A DNA stretch of 64,000 nucleotides, taken from assembly GCA_903632075.3 (NCBI GenBank), contig CAHIKZ030000835.1:1104501-1168500 (forward strand), given 5' to 3'. The stretch's first letter is position 1. The number at the start of each line of letters is the position of its first letter. A program made the translations under genes and the position numbers. The notes under the pieces were generated by a model, which saw only the letters and a program-made list of their open reading frames with translations, ran no database searches and was not told the DNA's origin. Of this stretch, positions 1-11,164 are shown one piece after another. The DNA comes from Acanthosepion pharaonis. Lineage: Eukaryota > Mollusca > Cephalopoda > Sepiida > Sepiidae.

Positions 1-1433
1 AAACATAAAGCAAAGAAAGAAACAATGAAGGAAGAATAGCGAAAGAAAGAAGAAAAACAAAGAAAGAGAATAAAAGTATTAAGTCAGGAAGGGTTAATGA
101 AATAAAGAACGTGTTAAATAAAACAAAGTAGAAAAGAAATGAAAAACTGAGCCTACAAATGAATGAAAATCGGGTTATCAAAAATGTTAAGCAGAAAAAG
201 AGATTAGAACAAAGAATGAAAAATCATAAAATAGTTTAAGAACAAAAGGAAAGAATAAATGAAAGAAAAATATACAAATGAAAGAAAAAATAAAGGAGAA
301 AAGAAATAAAATTAACGAAAGAATAAAATTTATATGGAATAAAAAGAAAAAAAATTAAAGTTGAAAAGCGAAAACACGAACGAAAGAAAAAAACGAATGA
401 AAAACTGGTGAAGAAAAAAGAATGAAATATTGAGAGAATCAAAAAAATCAAACTAAAATACGATGGAAAAGAATGAGATAATGAAGAAAAAGATAAAAGG
501 AAATTAAGAACGAATGGATGAAAATAAAAACGAATGAAAGAAGGGAAAATAAACAAGAATGAAGTACAAAAGTAAGGATAAAAGAGAGGAAACAAAAGAA
601 AGAAAAATACAAGAAGAAGAAGAAAGGAATGAAGAGATGAAAGAAGGAAAAAGAAATAAAAAAAATCCCAAGAACGGAAGGAATGAAGGAAGTTAACAAA
701 AAGAAGATAAATCATGAATGAACGAGAAGGAAAAATAACCAACGAATGTGAAAGAAAGAGAGAAGCTAAAAAAGAAAGAGACTAACATGAAGAAAATGAA
801 AAAGAAAAGAAAAGAAAGAAATAAAGAAAGGATGCATGAATGAAAGACAAGAAGAAAGAACAAAAAAAATGGAGGAAAAACGAATGAAACGAAGACGGAA
901 AAAAGAGCATGAAAAAAAGAAGAGGATGAAAGAAAGAAAGAAAGAAAGAAAAAGAAGAAAGAAAAGAAAAGAAAAAAGAAAAAGAGAAAAAGAAAAAAAA
1001 AAAAAAAGAAAGAAAAAGAAAAGAAAGAAAGCCAGAAAGGAGCCAGAAAAAAAAAGAAAGAAAGAGTGAAAAAAAAAAGAAAAAAAAAGAAAGAAAGAAG
1101 AGAAAGAAAGAAAGAAAGGGAGCCAGAAAAAAAAGAAAAAAAGGAAAGAAAAAGAAAGAAAAAGAAAGAATAAAAAAGAAAGAAAGAAAGAAAGAAAGAA
1201 AGAAGAGAAAGAAAGCCAGAAAGGGAGCCAGAAAAAAAGAAAAAGAAAGAAAGAGTATGATAAAAAAAAAAAAAGAAAGAAAGAAGAGAAAGAAAGAAAG
1301 AAAGAAAGAAAAGAAAAGCCAGAAAAAAAGGAGCCAGAAAGAAAAAAGAAAAGAAAGAAAGAAAGAGAAATGAAAAAAAAAAAGAAAGAATGATAAAAAG
1401 AAAGAAAGAAAGAAAGAAAAGAAAGAAAAGAAA

Positions 1434-1464
<31 letters not shown>

Positions 1465-1534
1465 CCAGAAAGGGAGCCAGAAAAAAAAAAAGAAAAGAAA
1501 AGAAAAAAAAGAAAGAAAAAAAAGAAAGAAAGAA

Positions 1535-1570
<36 letters not shown>

Positions 1571-1835
1571 AAAGAAAGAAAGGGAGCCAGCCAGAAAAAA
1601 AAGAAAAAAAAAGAAAGAAAGTAAAAAATGATAAAAAAAAAAAAAAGAAAGAAAGAAAGAAAGAAAGAAGAGAAAGAAGAAGAAAGGGAGCCAGAAAAAA
1701 GAAAAAGAAAGAAAAGTATGGAAAGAAAGAAAGAAAGAAAGAAAGAAAAAAAAGAAAAAGAAAAAAAAAAAAAAGAAAGAAATGATGAAAAAAGAAAAGA
1801 AAGAAAGAAATAAAGAAAGAAAGATGTTGATGAGA
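1..1835. repeat. Long polypurine GAAA tract
   Basis: The plus strand is almost only A and G for about 1.8 kb, continuing off the left edge. From about 900 on it is dominated by GAAA tetranucleotides. Short islands reading GGGAGCCAG or GGAGCCAG recur near 1039, 1119, 1223, 1330, 1473, 1583 and 1687. This implies a decayed higher-order unit of roughly 80-140 bp, often about 105 bp. Pure mirror-type purine strands can form triplex DNA in principle. The long phenylalanine/serine and lysine/arginine/glutamate open frames are products of this composition. Confidence 0.95.
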
Positions 1836-1975
1836 GAGAAACGGATTATAAAAAGACTATTTTGAGCAATTTGTTTTATTTCCATTTTTGTGATATTGAC
1901 CATTCTTTTATGTGCTACGTCTTTTTTTAACTAGGCGGTCAAGGCACTCCACAACTTCCAACTTTTTTGTTAATA

Positions 1976-2605
1976 TCCGCATCGAAACATTCAAAGTATT
2001 TTCTAAATCAAGTTTGGCACGAGGCCACAAGTAAGGAGCACCTAATGAGGTTGAAATTCACTACTAATGTACAAACAGATTAGCTCATTAGCCACTACCC
2101 GCACCAAAGCCTTCAAAGTATTTTCTAAACTTAGTTTGGTACAAGGCCAGAAGTATGGAGCATCTAATAAAGTTCGAATTCACTACTAATGTACAATCAG
2201 TCTAAGTATTTAACCTCAACCCGCACCGAAGCGTTCGATGTATTTTCTAAACCTAGTTTGGCACAAGGCCATAAATATAGAGCATCTAACAAGGCTCGAA
2301 TTCATTATTAAAATATAACCAGACTAGCTCATTAGCCACTATCCACAACGTAGTGCTTAAAGTATTTTCTAAACATAGTTTGGCCCAAGGCCACAAGTAT
2401 GGAGGCCCGAATGAGGTTGAAATTCACTACTACATGTACACATGTACAAACAGATTAGCTCATTAGCCACAACGCGCACCAAAGCGTTCAAAATATATCC
2501 TAAACCTAGTTTGGCACAAGGCCAGAAGTATGGGGCATCTAATGAGGTTCGAATTCATTATTAATGTGTATCAGACGAGCTCATTAGCCACAACCCTCAC
2601 CATTT
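1976..2605 (-). repeat. Tandem array of tRNA-like ~120-bp units, part 1
   Basis: About five diverged units, each marked by a CAAAGTATTTTCTAAA-like block near 1990, 2115, 2233, 2356 and 2488. Read on the minus strand, a unit has GTGGCTAATGAGCTA (A-box-like), then TTCGAACCTCATTAG (B-box-like), then GGCCTTGTGCCAAACTAGG and TTTAGAAAATA. The same tail follows the tRNA-like units at 37.95-38.59 kb on the plus strand, so the two arrays are one family. This looks like a tandemised tRNA-derived SINE or a satellite born from one. Confidence 0.75.
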
Positions 2606-3009
2606 TTTAATCTTTTTTTTATTTATTTTGGACTCTTTACTCGCTTTGCTCTTATTCTGCTATCGATTTATAGAAACTCGTTTGAAAGTTGCCTTTCTCC
2701 TCCTCTCCTTACTTTTCTTATCTCTTATTATGTCTTGTGAGTATTAAATTCTCCTAGCCTTTTCACCTCATAGCGCGTCCCAGAATTTTCACGCGCTCTT
2801 TTTCTAATTGTAAATTGTGGGAGAATGAAACGACCACGTATTCACTTTTCTTATTAGCACAGTATAATAAAAAATATGGACTGAAAGATTGTGTTGCGTC
2901 AGTATTCAAAAGACTATCTGACTTGAATATCAGCATAAAAAAATCTACCTTTTATCTAAGGCTTGGATTCTAAACACAAAAACCAAAAGCAATCCAAATA
3001 TTATAGTTA
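2606..3009. other. AT-rich sequence between array parts
   Basis: No open frame, RNA or mobile-element signature recognised. It separates the two blocks of the tRNA-like array and may be an insertion into it. Confidence 0.4.
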
Positions 3010-3740
3010 TTTACCTTAGGCTGACACAAGGTCATTGATGTTGAGCATCTAATGAGGATCGAACGTACACTTTAGAGAATTCATCTACAACATGTGCTAT
3101 GGTAAAACATGGGAAATTTATTAAGAATTTCCAAAATATATTTTCTGTTTGGCACAAAGCCATCAATATAGCGAATAAGATGTTCGAATTCACTACTAAT
3201 GTATAACTAGACATCAACAGCTAACAACACCGAAGCGTCTGAAGTATTTTCTAAACTTTGCTTGGCACAAGGCCACAAGTATAGAGCATCCAACCAGGCC
3301 AGAAATCACTACTAATGTACATACTAGCTCATTAGCCACTACACGCACCGAAGCGTTCAAAACATTTTCTAAACATAGTTTGGCACAAGGTCACAAGAAT
3401 GGCGCATCTATCCAGGCCAGAAATCAATATTAATGTACAAGCAGACTAGCTCATTAGCCACTACACGCACCGAAGTGTTCAAAGTATTTCCTAAACCTAG
3501 TTTGGCACGAGGCCACAAATATGGAACATCTAATGAGTTTTGAATTCATTATTAATGTACAACCAGATTAGCTCATTAGCCACTACCCGCACCGAAGCAT
3601 TTAAAGCATGTGCTAAACTTAGTTTGGTAGAAGGCCATAAATATGATGCTTCAAACGAGGTCCTAATTCAGTACTAATGTGCAACCAGACTAGCTCATTA
3701 GCCACTACCCCACCAAAGCATTCAAAGTATTTTCTTAACT
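3010..3740 (-). repeat. Tandem array of tRNA-like ~120-bp units, part 2
   Basis: Continuation of the array at 1976-2605, with unit marks near 3232, 3355, 3477, 3598 and 3720, a period of about 122 bp. Minus-strand B-box-like TTCGAAC and the GGCCTTGTGCCA tail motif are kept in most units. The last unit breaks off at 3740 and joins a LINE 3' end. Confidence 0.75.
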
Positions 3741-3741
3741 G

Positions 3742-3985
3742 TTTCTTCTCTTGCACGTCTCGCTTGTGGAACTCCCTTCCGACTCCATGCTTTCTAACCA
3801 ACTTTAATATTCAAAAATTTAAATGCAATGTCAAACGCTATCTACGCTCCACCTGACTACTCTTTTCTTGTTCTACTCAGTACTAATGTCTTTGTTGCTA
3901 ATTCCTCCACACACTTTAGCCCCTTATGTGTTAGTGGCTGTACGGCCTTGCTTGGGGTGATATCGACTTAAAAATAAAGATATGA
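3742..3985 (+). mobile_element. LINE 3' end, jockey-like, degenerate
   Basis: This matches, at nucleotide level, three other copies in the window (31490-31880, 36965-37215, 55110-55350). All share a GTGGAACTCCCTTCCGA-like block, a CTTGCTTGGGGTGA block about 170-200 bp later, and an A-rich end. In the 55-kb copy the frame reads WNSFLFICFPGNYNLQKL, the usual C-terminal end (LWNSLP..CFP..YNLQ.FK) of jockey-like reverse transcriptases. Here the frame is broken. It is a 5'-truncated retrotransposon remnant, and the upstream tRNA-like array ends exactly at its start. Confidence 0.7.
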
Positions 3986-4015
3986 AGAGGTCATGTCATA
4001 AGTAGCGAATAAAAT

Positions 4016-4626
4016 TTCAGAGTTCAGAGATGTTAGGAGTATAGAGTTGAAGTAGACTTTAGAAGGAATCGGTAACCTAATCCTAAACAGGAAACAAGGG
4101 ATAAACCTCTACCCTTTTTCAAAAATCGGGGGAGTGCGTGAACTGGACAATAGGCAAACCTATCTACTTCTATTGGGAGAGGAAAAATAATTAATTAGTT
4201 ATAAACAATTCAGAGTTCAGGTGGAGACGTTAGAAGTATGGAGTTGAAGGAACCGGAAACACAATCCTAAACAGAAAACAAGGGATAAACCTCTACTTGT
4301 GTTCAAGATGGCGAGCCCATCTACTCCTATTGGGGCAGTGGAAAAATGATTAATTAATGAAAAACAATTTAAAGTTCAGGTGGAAAGGTTAGGAGTTGAA
4401 GGAACCAGAAACCCAGTCCTAAACAAGAAACAAGGGATGAACCTCTACTCCTTTTCAAAAATCGGGGAGGAGTATGAACCGGACGATAGGCGATCCTATC
4501 TATTCCTATTGGCGGAGAGGAAAAATGATTAATTAGGAAAAAAGAAATTCAGGGTTCAAACAGAGATGTTAGAATATGGAGTTAAAGTAGACTTTAGAAA
4601 AAACCGGAAACTCAATCCGAAACAGG
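4016..4626. repeat. Tandem repeat, ~160-195-bp unit, about 3.3 copies
   Basis: Units start near 4016, 4211, 4370 and 4550 with TTCAGAGTTCAG-like sequence. Each contains ACAAGGGATAAACCTCTAC and ends GGAAAAATGATTAATTA. The third unit carries internal deletions. No coding sense was seen. Confidence 0.8.
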
Positions 4627-5640
4627 TTCACGTGTTTTTATGAACTTGGAAATATAAAATTCTTCTACTAAATAAACAATAAATGTTTAATTCATTTGCT
4701 GTCAATTCTAGAGAAAAAAATGAATGCATAATTCCATTTACATATATGCTTGATATAATAATAAAAGATGTAGTCTTTAAGAAAAGCTTTATTCGACTGA
4801 GGATACATGGTTCGGTATAGTGTCCTTTTATAGTCTCCGTAAACAGAAATAGCTCTCTCAAAGAGGAGAGTAACAAAACAAGGGGAGACCATTCTTGATT
4901 ATTCTTAACACTTGGGTTTTATTAAAATTCTAAAAATAGCTTTTAAAAACAATAAAAGCTGTCGACGGAGTACATAGTACTAGCGGTAATGGCACATAAC
5001 CAAGTCTCGCGGTTCATTCTATAAATAGTAAAGTCGTTTTGCCCTTCCTTGCCTTTAAAGGAGTGCCCTTTGCCGTGCTGATGTTGCTACATGCCTTACT
5101 TCTTGCCTATCTCACACTGCGAATTTTTTCTAAGCTCTATACTAAACATTAAATCTGTTATGAAAAAAAGAACGAAAACAAAATGAACACAAAACGATTA
5201 GCTTTAAAAAGGACTCGTAACTAGAAAAACAGAATGAAAAAAGAATGTTAATAACAAATACTTTTTCACACCCAACCCAGTTCTGCGGAATCAGAATCAA
5301 CATTGAGTTCAAGCAGAATCAACGTTGAGCCAATTGGAGTAAAGTGCCATGGAGATTTAAATTTTTCCCACTTGTGACGAATGCAGCTTTCGATTTTTTT
5401 TTTTGCATGCTAGCATGATGTCAGTCAGCTGTTGGCTCTCACTCTGACCAGTACAAAATGGCTGCAAACTACATGAAAAGTGCCGTAGAAGCATGAAAAA
5501 ATCGATTATTTCCACTATCGCTGGAGATTGGGAAATACAAAGTCGGTCTTGGCCTTCCCGCTAACTTAAAAACAATAACGGCTTTCGAGGGAGTACATAG
5601 TGTTAGCGGTGTCAATAGAAAAACCGTCCTTTTGAAATAG
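4627..5640. other. AT-rich region with pieces of a dispersed repeat
   Basis: The block from 4918 (TTTTAAAAACAATAAAAG) recurs at 5573 and near 24130. The block at 4999-5041 (ACCAAGTCTCGCGGTT, then CTATAAATAGTAAAG) recurs at 8270-8307. These mark an old dispersed family, perhaps a MITE, that I could not delimit. Short open frames at 4628-4892 have no recognisable similarity. Confidence 0.4.
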
Positions 5641-6794
5641 CGTTCTTTTTTTTTTTTTTTGGCGGGTACGAATGTTGCCTGTTACCCACTAACCCACGCC
5701 GAGGTGCCTCAGAAGTGTGCATAAGTTGGTATGCAAAGGAATGTTTAATGGAGCATTTATTTTAAGAAGTGTTTTTCCCTATTTTTTTTTTTCTATTTTT
5801 TTTTTTTTTTAATAAAATGAATCTTTCTATACTGCTAAAGTTTAATTCAAAATTACCTGCCATGTCTTCCATCGTAATTGGAAACGATTTAATATAGCCT
5901 GAAAAATTTGCCTTGTCTAATTGTTGAAATAGCAGATTAAGGATATAGACCAGCCAGTCTCTTTCTTGTCGCCTCTTGTATCCTGAACTATCATTCCTCT
6001 ACTAATTGGATTCTGTCAAGGCTTCTCACTCCGAATTCTGACATTTCATCTTGAATTTCATAATTTTTAAATTTATTTATTACTCATTAAGAAATGCACA
6101 ACACACTATCCCGCAAGTGATCTTAAGTTTCATAGTGTTGCGGATTTGAATCAACCCACAGCAGAGAAGAGGCGAAAAAGGTGTTTAAATATAAAAATAT
6201 AAAATATTTTTATTTTTTGTGTTTTTACAACTATTTTTCTTAATGTGTAATGAGTGTTAAAGTTCTTACAGTCCTTGTTTGTAGTTATTTGTTAAGATGA
6301 ACATAAATGTGATTTCTTCGCGTGTGTGTGTGAGAAAGAAGGGACAAGAGAGAAAGTGAGTAGGAAAGTGTAAGTGTCACGTAGCTTGATGAGGAAGACG
6401 GGTGAATGAGTTCGGGAATTTCTTTTAAGCCTAGTGTTGGGAACTGTTTCCGTCTATTACAGTTTATCCCTCCTTTATTTCTTGTCCGTCTAGAAGCTTT
6501 GCTTAAATACCCTTCAAAGGGATCACCCAAGCATGATATTTTTTACTTTTGTTGGGAACGCAACCTGTTGGTTGATAAATGTTAAATTTAAAAATTAAAT
6601 CAAATTTATTAACCGAAAGAATGCGCAATCATCTGACTCATAAACCATTTTTTATCATTTAGTGTTTCACTGACTTGCTGTTTATTTCCGTCTTAGCTCC
6701 ACAATAGTACAATTATTTTCGTTTATTATAACTTGCTGTGCTACATTATAAGGAGACCATTTTTTTAAAATTATATCTGAATATATAGATAAGT
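5641..6794. other. AT-rich sequence, nothing recognised
   Basis: Contains T-runs at 5647-5660 and 5783-5811 and a short CA-like tract near 6325. No mobile-element or gene signature was found. Confidence 0.4.
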
Positions 6795-7312
6795 AGTGGT
6801 CATGTTTATACTTAGTTCTATAGGAAAACATCGATCGTGTTTATACTTGAGTCTGTTGGAAAACATCGTGTTTATACTTAAGTTTGTAGAAAAACAGTCG
6901 TGTTTATAGTTGAGTGTACAGGAGAACCACGGACGTTTTTATACCTGAGTCTATAGAAAAACATCGGTCGTATTTATAATTGAATCTACTGCAAAAACCA
7001 CGGCCGTGCTTATACTTGGGTCTGTTGGAAAACATCGATCGTGTTTATACTTGAGTCTATTGGAAAACTGCGGTCGTGTTTATACTTGAGTCTATAGGAA
7101 AACATCGGTCGTATTTATACTTGAGTCTATTGGAAAAAGTCGGTCGTGTTTATACTTGACTCTATAGGAAAACATCGGTCGTATTTATAGTTGAGTCTAT
7201 TGGAAAATATCGGTCGTGTTCATACTTGAGTCTATAGGAAAACATCGGTCGTATTTATAGTTGAGTCTATTGGAAAATATCGGTCGTGTTCATACTTGAG
7301 TCTATAGGAAGT
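6795..7312. repeat. 35-bp minisatellite, about 14 copies
   Basis: The unit reads approximately CGGTCGTGTTTATACTTGAG followed by TCTATAGGAAAACAT. The last six to eight units are nearly alike, including a duplicated two-unit block at about 7170-7310, while earlier units are more diverged. Related units occur at 50282-50390 (GGGTTTATACTTG, TTCATACTTGAGG). Confidence 0.85.
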
Positions 7313-7450
7313 CCTACAAAAAACTTGTGCCTCTGACAATTACTGTTGTTTACGTTTCTGGTACGAAATTGAAGCCATCGGATTCGTGGAAGTTTCACCG
7401 AGAATTGTACTTTCCTTAAGAAGGTAACCAAGGCCTCGTTCTATCAGCCT

Positions 7451-7525
7451 GGTCTCCGTGGCCAAATGGGTAGTCGCAAGCTTTGTCTAAATAAAAAAAA
7501 TGCAGATTCGATTCCTGACAGGGGC
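7451..7525 (+). mobile_element. tRNA-like SINE head
   Basis: A 75-bp stretch begins GGTCTCCGTGGCCAAATGGG, which contains an A-box-like TGGCCAAATGGGTAG, and 40 bases later has a B-box-like GATTCGATTCC. The following sequence, to about 7590, is probably the SINE body, which I could not delimit. A-runs in the anticodon region rule out a working tRNA. Confidence 0.55.
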
Positions 7526-7904
7526 AAAGATTTTCTTTAGATAGAGCTTTTCTATCTAGGCCGGTTGTTATTAATTTCACTGTTTAAGTAAATATAAAAG
7601 AAATATGGATAAGGACTCAAACTGGTGAACCCACTGAAAAGTAATGTATATAATAATAAGTAATAATTGCGTATATTAATATAATTTAAAATCCCGTGAC
7701 TTACCATCGTACTGCAGCTCTCTAGGCCGGTTTCTGTATTCAGAGTTACCTTCTCCTAGACTGTTTGCTATAGAACACAGTCTGTCCTGCTATTTACCCA
7801 AAAGAAAGGGCAGTAGAAGAGAATTCACGCCTTTCCCCGAGCACGTAAGTGAATGCAATGGATCCGAATGGAATATTGAACTCGGCTCACCTATTCCTTA
7901 ATTA

Positions 7905-8143
7905 CCGTATTTTCTGGACTATAACCCGCGACTTTTTTTTCTCGAAATATGTAGGTTGCGGGTTATATAACGGCGAGGGTTATATATGAATTGTGTCTTC
8001 GAACCCTGAGTGGCCGGGATTAGTGTTAGGGGAACATAGCTTCACAAAAGCCGGTCGCCAGTGTCGAACCAGTTATTCCCAGATAGTTGAATTTATAGGA
8101 GTGCGGGTTATATACAGGGGCGGACTATAGTGTGGAAATACGG
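7905..8143. mobile_element. MITE with TA target duplication
   Basis: Terminal inverted repeats read CCGTATTTTCTGGACTATA at the left and, on the minus strand, CCGTATTTCCACACTATAG at the right. They are flanked by TA at 7903-7904 and 8144-8145. The element is 239 bp and has no coding capacity. Inside, CGCGGGTTATA-like sequence recurs near both ends. The ends look like the widespread non-autonomous TA-inserting elements beginning CCGTATTTTC. An autonomous partner is not in the window. Confidence 0.8.
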
Positions 8144-8268
8144 TACTCCATCGTATCTCCTAATATATGCTCACTGATATAGGTTGAAACTATTTTGCTT
8201 TGCAACTCTACAAAAGCACTGCTCATCTGACTTCCCCAACAAGTTTGCTATAATGCAATGGCCTGTAA

Positions 8269-8375
8269 CCAAGTCTCGCGGTTAAATTCTATAAATAGTA
8301 AAGTTGTTCCTCACTAGGCGGCCTATTTTTGGGATACTGCGCCATATCAAAATTAACTGATTAAATATATTAAAC
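8269..8375. repeat. Dispersed repeat fragment
   Basis: AAAGTTGTTCCTCACTAGG and the following TACTGCGCCATATCA-like block recur at 9230-9305. The first 40 bp recur at 4999-5041. Too short to classify. Confidence 0.5.
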
Positions 8376-8385
8376 CCGGTAAATT

Positions 8386-8695
8386 AAAGGCAGAAAATAT
8401 CTTTATATTATAATAGCTGTTTTGTCGAAAATAATTACTAATTAACCCATAGCTAGGGGGAGAAGAGGTGTATTCATACCTTTCTAAAGGGCATTTGCTC
8501 CTAAGTATTAAAACGTAACCGATTGGAAGTGGAATTCGGCTCTCCGATTAACAATTCCAAGGCATTTTTCATTACACCACCCGCACCTCCAAGTTTAGAG
8601 CACCTAGTATTCGTAAGCGGGAACCCATTTAGATACTGACCAGGCTCGACGTTGCTTAACTTCTGTGGTCGTACGGGACTCTGCGTTATAGTTTG
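8386..8695 (-). mobile_element. Composite 5S/tRNA SINE
   Basis: Read on the minus strand, the head (about 8690-8595) resembles 5S rRNA, with GAAGTTAAGCAACGTCGAGC and CTGGTCAGTATC followed by a GGTGCT-like end. Next comes a tRNA-like part (8582-8510) with GTGGTGTAATG and the B-box-like GAGAGCCGAATTCC. The body has CTATGGGTTAATTAG, and the 3' part contains AGATATTTTCTGCC. Other copies are at 29838-30222, 53357-53668, 60068-60235 (3' part only) and 60412-60742, which define the order. The 5S part is too mutated to be a ribosomal gene. Confidence 0.8.
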
Positions 8696-8827
8696 AAATT
8701 ACAGTGGAAGTCGCCAAATCCGAACATAGCATAATTTAGAACTTGGACTCATCTTCAAATCCGTACTTTTGTATTGACATAAATATGGAGACCTTTCTTC
8801 CTCGACTCAGAACAGTACCCTCAATAC

Positions 8828-8849
8828 CACACACACACGCGCGCGCGCG

Positions 8850-8913
<64 letters not shown>
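8828..8913. repeat. CA/GC/TA microsatellite
   Basis: (AC)n with a GCGCGC interruption, then (AC)n, then (AT)n, immediately left of the hairpin at 8916. Confidence 0.95.
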
Positions 8914-8915
8914 CT

Positions 8916-8988
8916 CTACATTGATTGCACAACTCGGAGTTTCATGCTGTCTGCAAGGATGAAACTCAGAGTTATGTAATCAATGTAG
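8916..8988. repeat. Hairpin beside a TA/CA microsatellite
   Basis: Arms of 30 bp (8916-8945 and 8959-8988) pair with three mismatches around a 13-nt loop. The left arm starts CTACATTGATTGCAC and the right arm ends GTAATCAATGTAG. It resembles in design the hairpins at 33921-34108 and 61686-61789, which also sit next to TA tracts. There is no coding capacity. Confidence 0.85.
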
Positions 8989-10129
8989 ATTATTATATGC
9001 ATTAGAACTCCCCAAATCTGAACATAGCATAATCTAGACTTCCTCGAATTTGGATTCCTCTTCAAATCCGAAGTTTTGTATTGACATAAATATGAAGCCT
9101 TTTCTTCTTCGAATCAGAACATCTCAGATATTCGGTTTAGGGGAGTTGTACTGTATCTTGATTTGCAACTCCAAGAAAGCTCTGTTCATCTGTCCATCGG
9201 TAATCTATTCTTGACCGCCGTTCTAGAATAAAGTTGTTTCTCACTCGATGCCAACTTGTTGGGCTACTGCGCTTTATCATAATAAGCTGATTAATAAATA
9301 ATATTAAGTCACCATCCCGGCAAGCTCGTCTGGTATAGCATTACGAGAGATTTTTTCAAAATGGACAACATACGAATGTATTTTAGAGTCAATTTTGAAC
9401 CATAGTTTGACTGAATTGCGAATACATTTTCAAAGATAATGCAATATAAAAATAAATATATGTCAGTCTTAAATTATCAACATTTACAGAGATTTCTTCA
9501 TAGCGCACCCCCGACCAATGTATGGGTACCTCTTTAGGAGCAATGGATTGTAGGTTCGATGCTTACTGGGTACTCCACTTTATGTTAAACTTTATAATTG
9601 CTTTGCAAACTTTTGCTTGTGGGTTCCATCTTATCAGGGTGCTGGATTTTTTCCAGCCTTGTACCAAACAAATCTAAATTTGGTAATTATCTCTGTTTTA
9701 TGATTTCTGATGTAATCGGTTGCAAATCTGTGGCCTAACTTATTCCAGCCTCATTGGGTACCCGACTCTTCTCTCAAAGTAAGTTAAGTAAATAAGTATG
9801 TATGGGAGACATTGTTTGCTACTTCTTAAAGAGTATATTCTTGTGTAGTGCTCAATTTTAATGACCTTGTACTAAATTAAGAAGTTCACAAATAACGTCC
9901 AGGCTTGCAAACTTGTCTTGCAGGACATTACTTGTATAGTCTATTCAAACTAGATGCTCAATTCTCGTGATCTTGTGCCAGATTAAGACTATGGTTTACA
10001 ATTTCACCTTGCAGTCTTTTTGTTTGTAAATTCTTTCCTGTTGCCCTTTTTTTAAAACACTAAATGTTCACCTAACACAAGGCTCGAGAGCAACTGAAAG
10101 TTACTAAATAAGGTTGTTGTATGGATGTA

Positions 10130-10210
10130 TGAAGGTTGGTTGGGTTTTATGGCATATCAACCACTGTAGGTCATTTAATGCTATATATATATAGTACTAT
10201 TAAACGTATA
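10130..10210 (-). mobile_element. Fragment of the second SINE family (shared tail)
   Basis: GGGTTTTATGGCATATCAAC followed by TCATTTAATGC matches the tail block shared by both SINE families (see 11165-11535). It is truncated. Confidence 0.5.
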
Positions 10211-10285
10211 GCTGGCAACATTATTTTTTTCATAAACGTATAGCTGGCAACATTATTTTTTCCAAAAGCTTGCAACATTATTTTT

Positions 10286-10405
10286 GGATGTAGTTTATCG
10301 CCATACCCAGGGCGCGGATGTAGTTTATCGCCATACCCAGGGCGCGGATGTAGTTTATCGCCATACCCAGGGCGCGGATGTAGTTTATCGTCATACCCAA
10401 GACGT
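10286..10405 (+). repeat. 30-bp tandem repeat, four copies
   Basis: The unit begins GGATGTAGTTTATCGCCATA and ends CCCAGGGCGC. The first three copies are identical and the fourth has four changes. The unit equals the head-end sequence of the second SINE family (GATGTAGTTTATCGTCATGC at 11513, GGTGTAGTTTATCGTCATAC at 25882), so a SINE end was amplified in tandem. Confidence 0.9.
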
Positions 10406-10545
10406 GGATGTATGAAGGGGAAGGGGGAATATGTGCAGATTATGAGTATACATACAATAAGTAACGGTTGAACATAGCCTTGAAGAGGTGAAGATTGTAA
10501 TATTCAGGAAAGTATCTTCTCGGGAGTCTGTTCGAATGAAACCTA
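10406..10545 (-). mobile_element. Jockey-like LINE 3' coding remnant
   Basis: On the minus strand one frame reads FPEYYNLHLFKAMFNRYLLY, matching the C-terminal (CFP..YNLQ.FK..VNR.L) end of jockey-like reverse transcriptases seen elsewhere in the window. It is flanked by the 30-bp repeat. About 45 residues only. Confidence 0.6.
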
Positions 10546-11164
10546 ATTCCTACCACTTTTGTAGCCTTGTGCCAGACTAAGCTAAACTCAGTAAATATCT
10601 TCATCTTTTTGCATGTTATTCTTCTGCTAGAAAACTCTCGTGAAAGACGTAAATATTTTTACCCACGCGCGTAAACACCAGTACGCCTTACGGTCACTCG
10701 TATATTCCGTTTGGTATCTGAAGCAAGGCTCCTATTCATAGAATCTCTTTCATTAGTACTTTTTTTTCTGTCTGTCTCGCCCTCTTTTCTTTGCTGTCGA
10801 TTTTACCCTCGCTAAAGATCGAAAGTGTCTTTCAGGAAAAGACGATAAGGCATCGTGATTAGCCTTGTCTTATGCGACCAAACACGTTACACTCACTCGA
10901 TTCAGGAATGGGTGTGCGTGCGCGCAAAGTATTCCACTTTTTTTTAAACGTACCTCTCACTGTACACCTGTACACCTATTTTTCGTAAACAAGTTCACAG
11001 ATGTACGTCCATCATAGACAGACGCACATGATTATGATCGTAGATACCTGCGTTTCGTTGGGGACTGGTTGATTGTAAGATTAGGACATTTACTACATGT
11101 GTTTTGTTCGATCTGATGTTATTGTCGGGAGAACATCCAAGAATGTCCTTGTGCCAGACTAAAA

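Larger units (their letters stand above)
8706..9150 (+). repeat. Direct duplication split by a hairpin and microsatellite
   Basis: The segment at 8706-8825 (CCGAACATAGCATAAT, then TTTTGTATTGACATAAATATG) recurs at 9010-9130 with about 85% visual identity. The CA/TA microsatellite and the hairpin at 8916-8988 lie between the two copies. Confidence 0.7.
9300..11160 (+). repeat. Scattered, decayed tRNA-like units
   Basis: Pieces of the tRNA-like family of the arrays at 2-3.7 and 38 kb occur here on the plus strand. They include GGTTCGATGCTTACTGGGTA at 9552, CAGCCTTGTACCAAAC at 9655, CCTTGTACTAAATTAAG at 9864, TCTTGTGCCAGATTAAG at 9970, GCCTTGTGCCAGACTAAGC at 10564 and CCTTGTGCCAGACTAA near 11145. 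Spacing is irregular and no unit is complete. The rest of this 1.9 kb shows no gene signature apart from the features listed separately. Confidence 0.5.

Noticed and set aside
236..1903. Long phenylalanine/serine frames (168 and 373 codons) and lysine-rich frames on the other strand
   Set aside because: They are translations of the GAAA polypurine tract. Codon content follows the repeat and there is no domain or start context.
7451..7525. A real tRNA gene
   Set aside because: The anticodon arm is replaced by an A-rich run and the acceptor ends do not pair.
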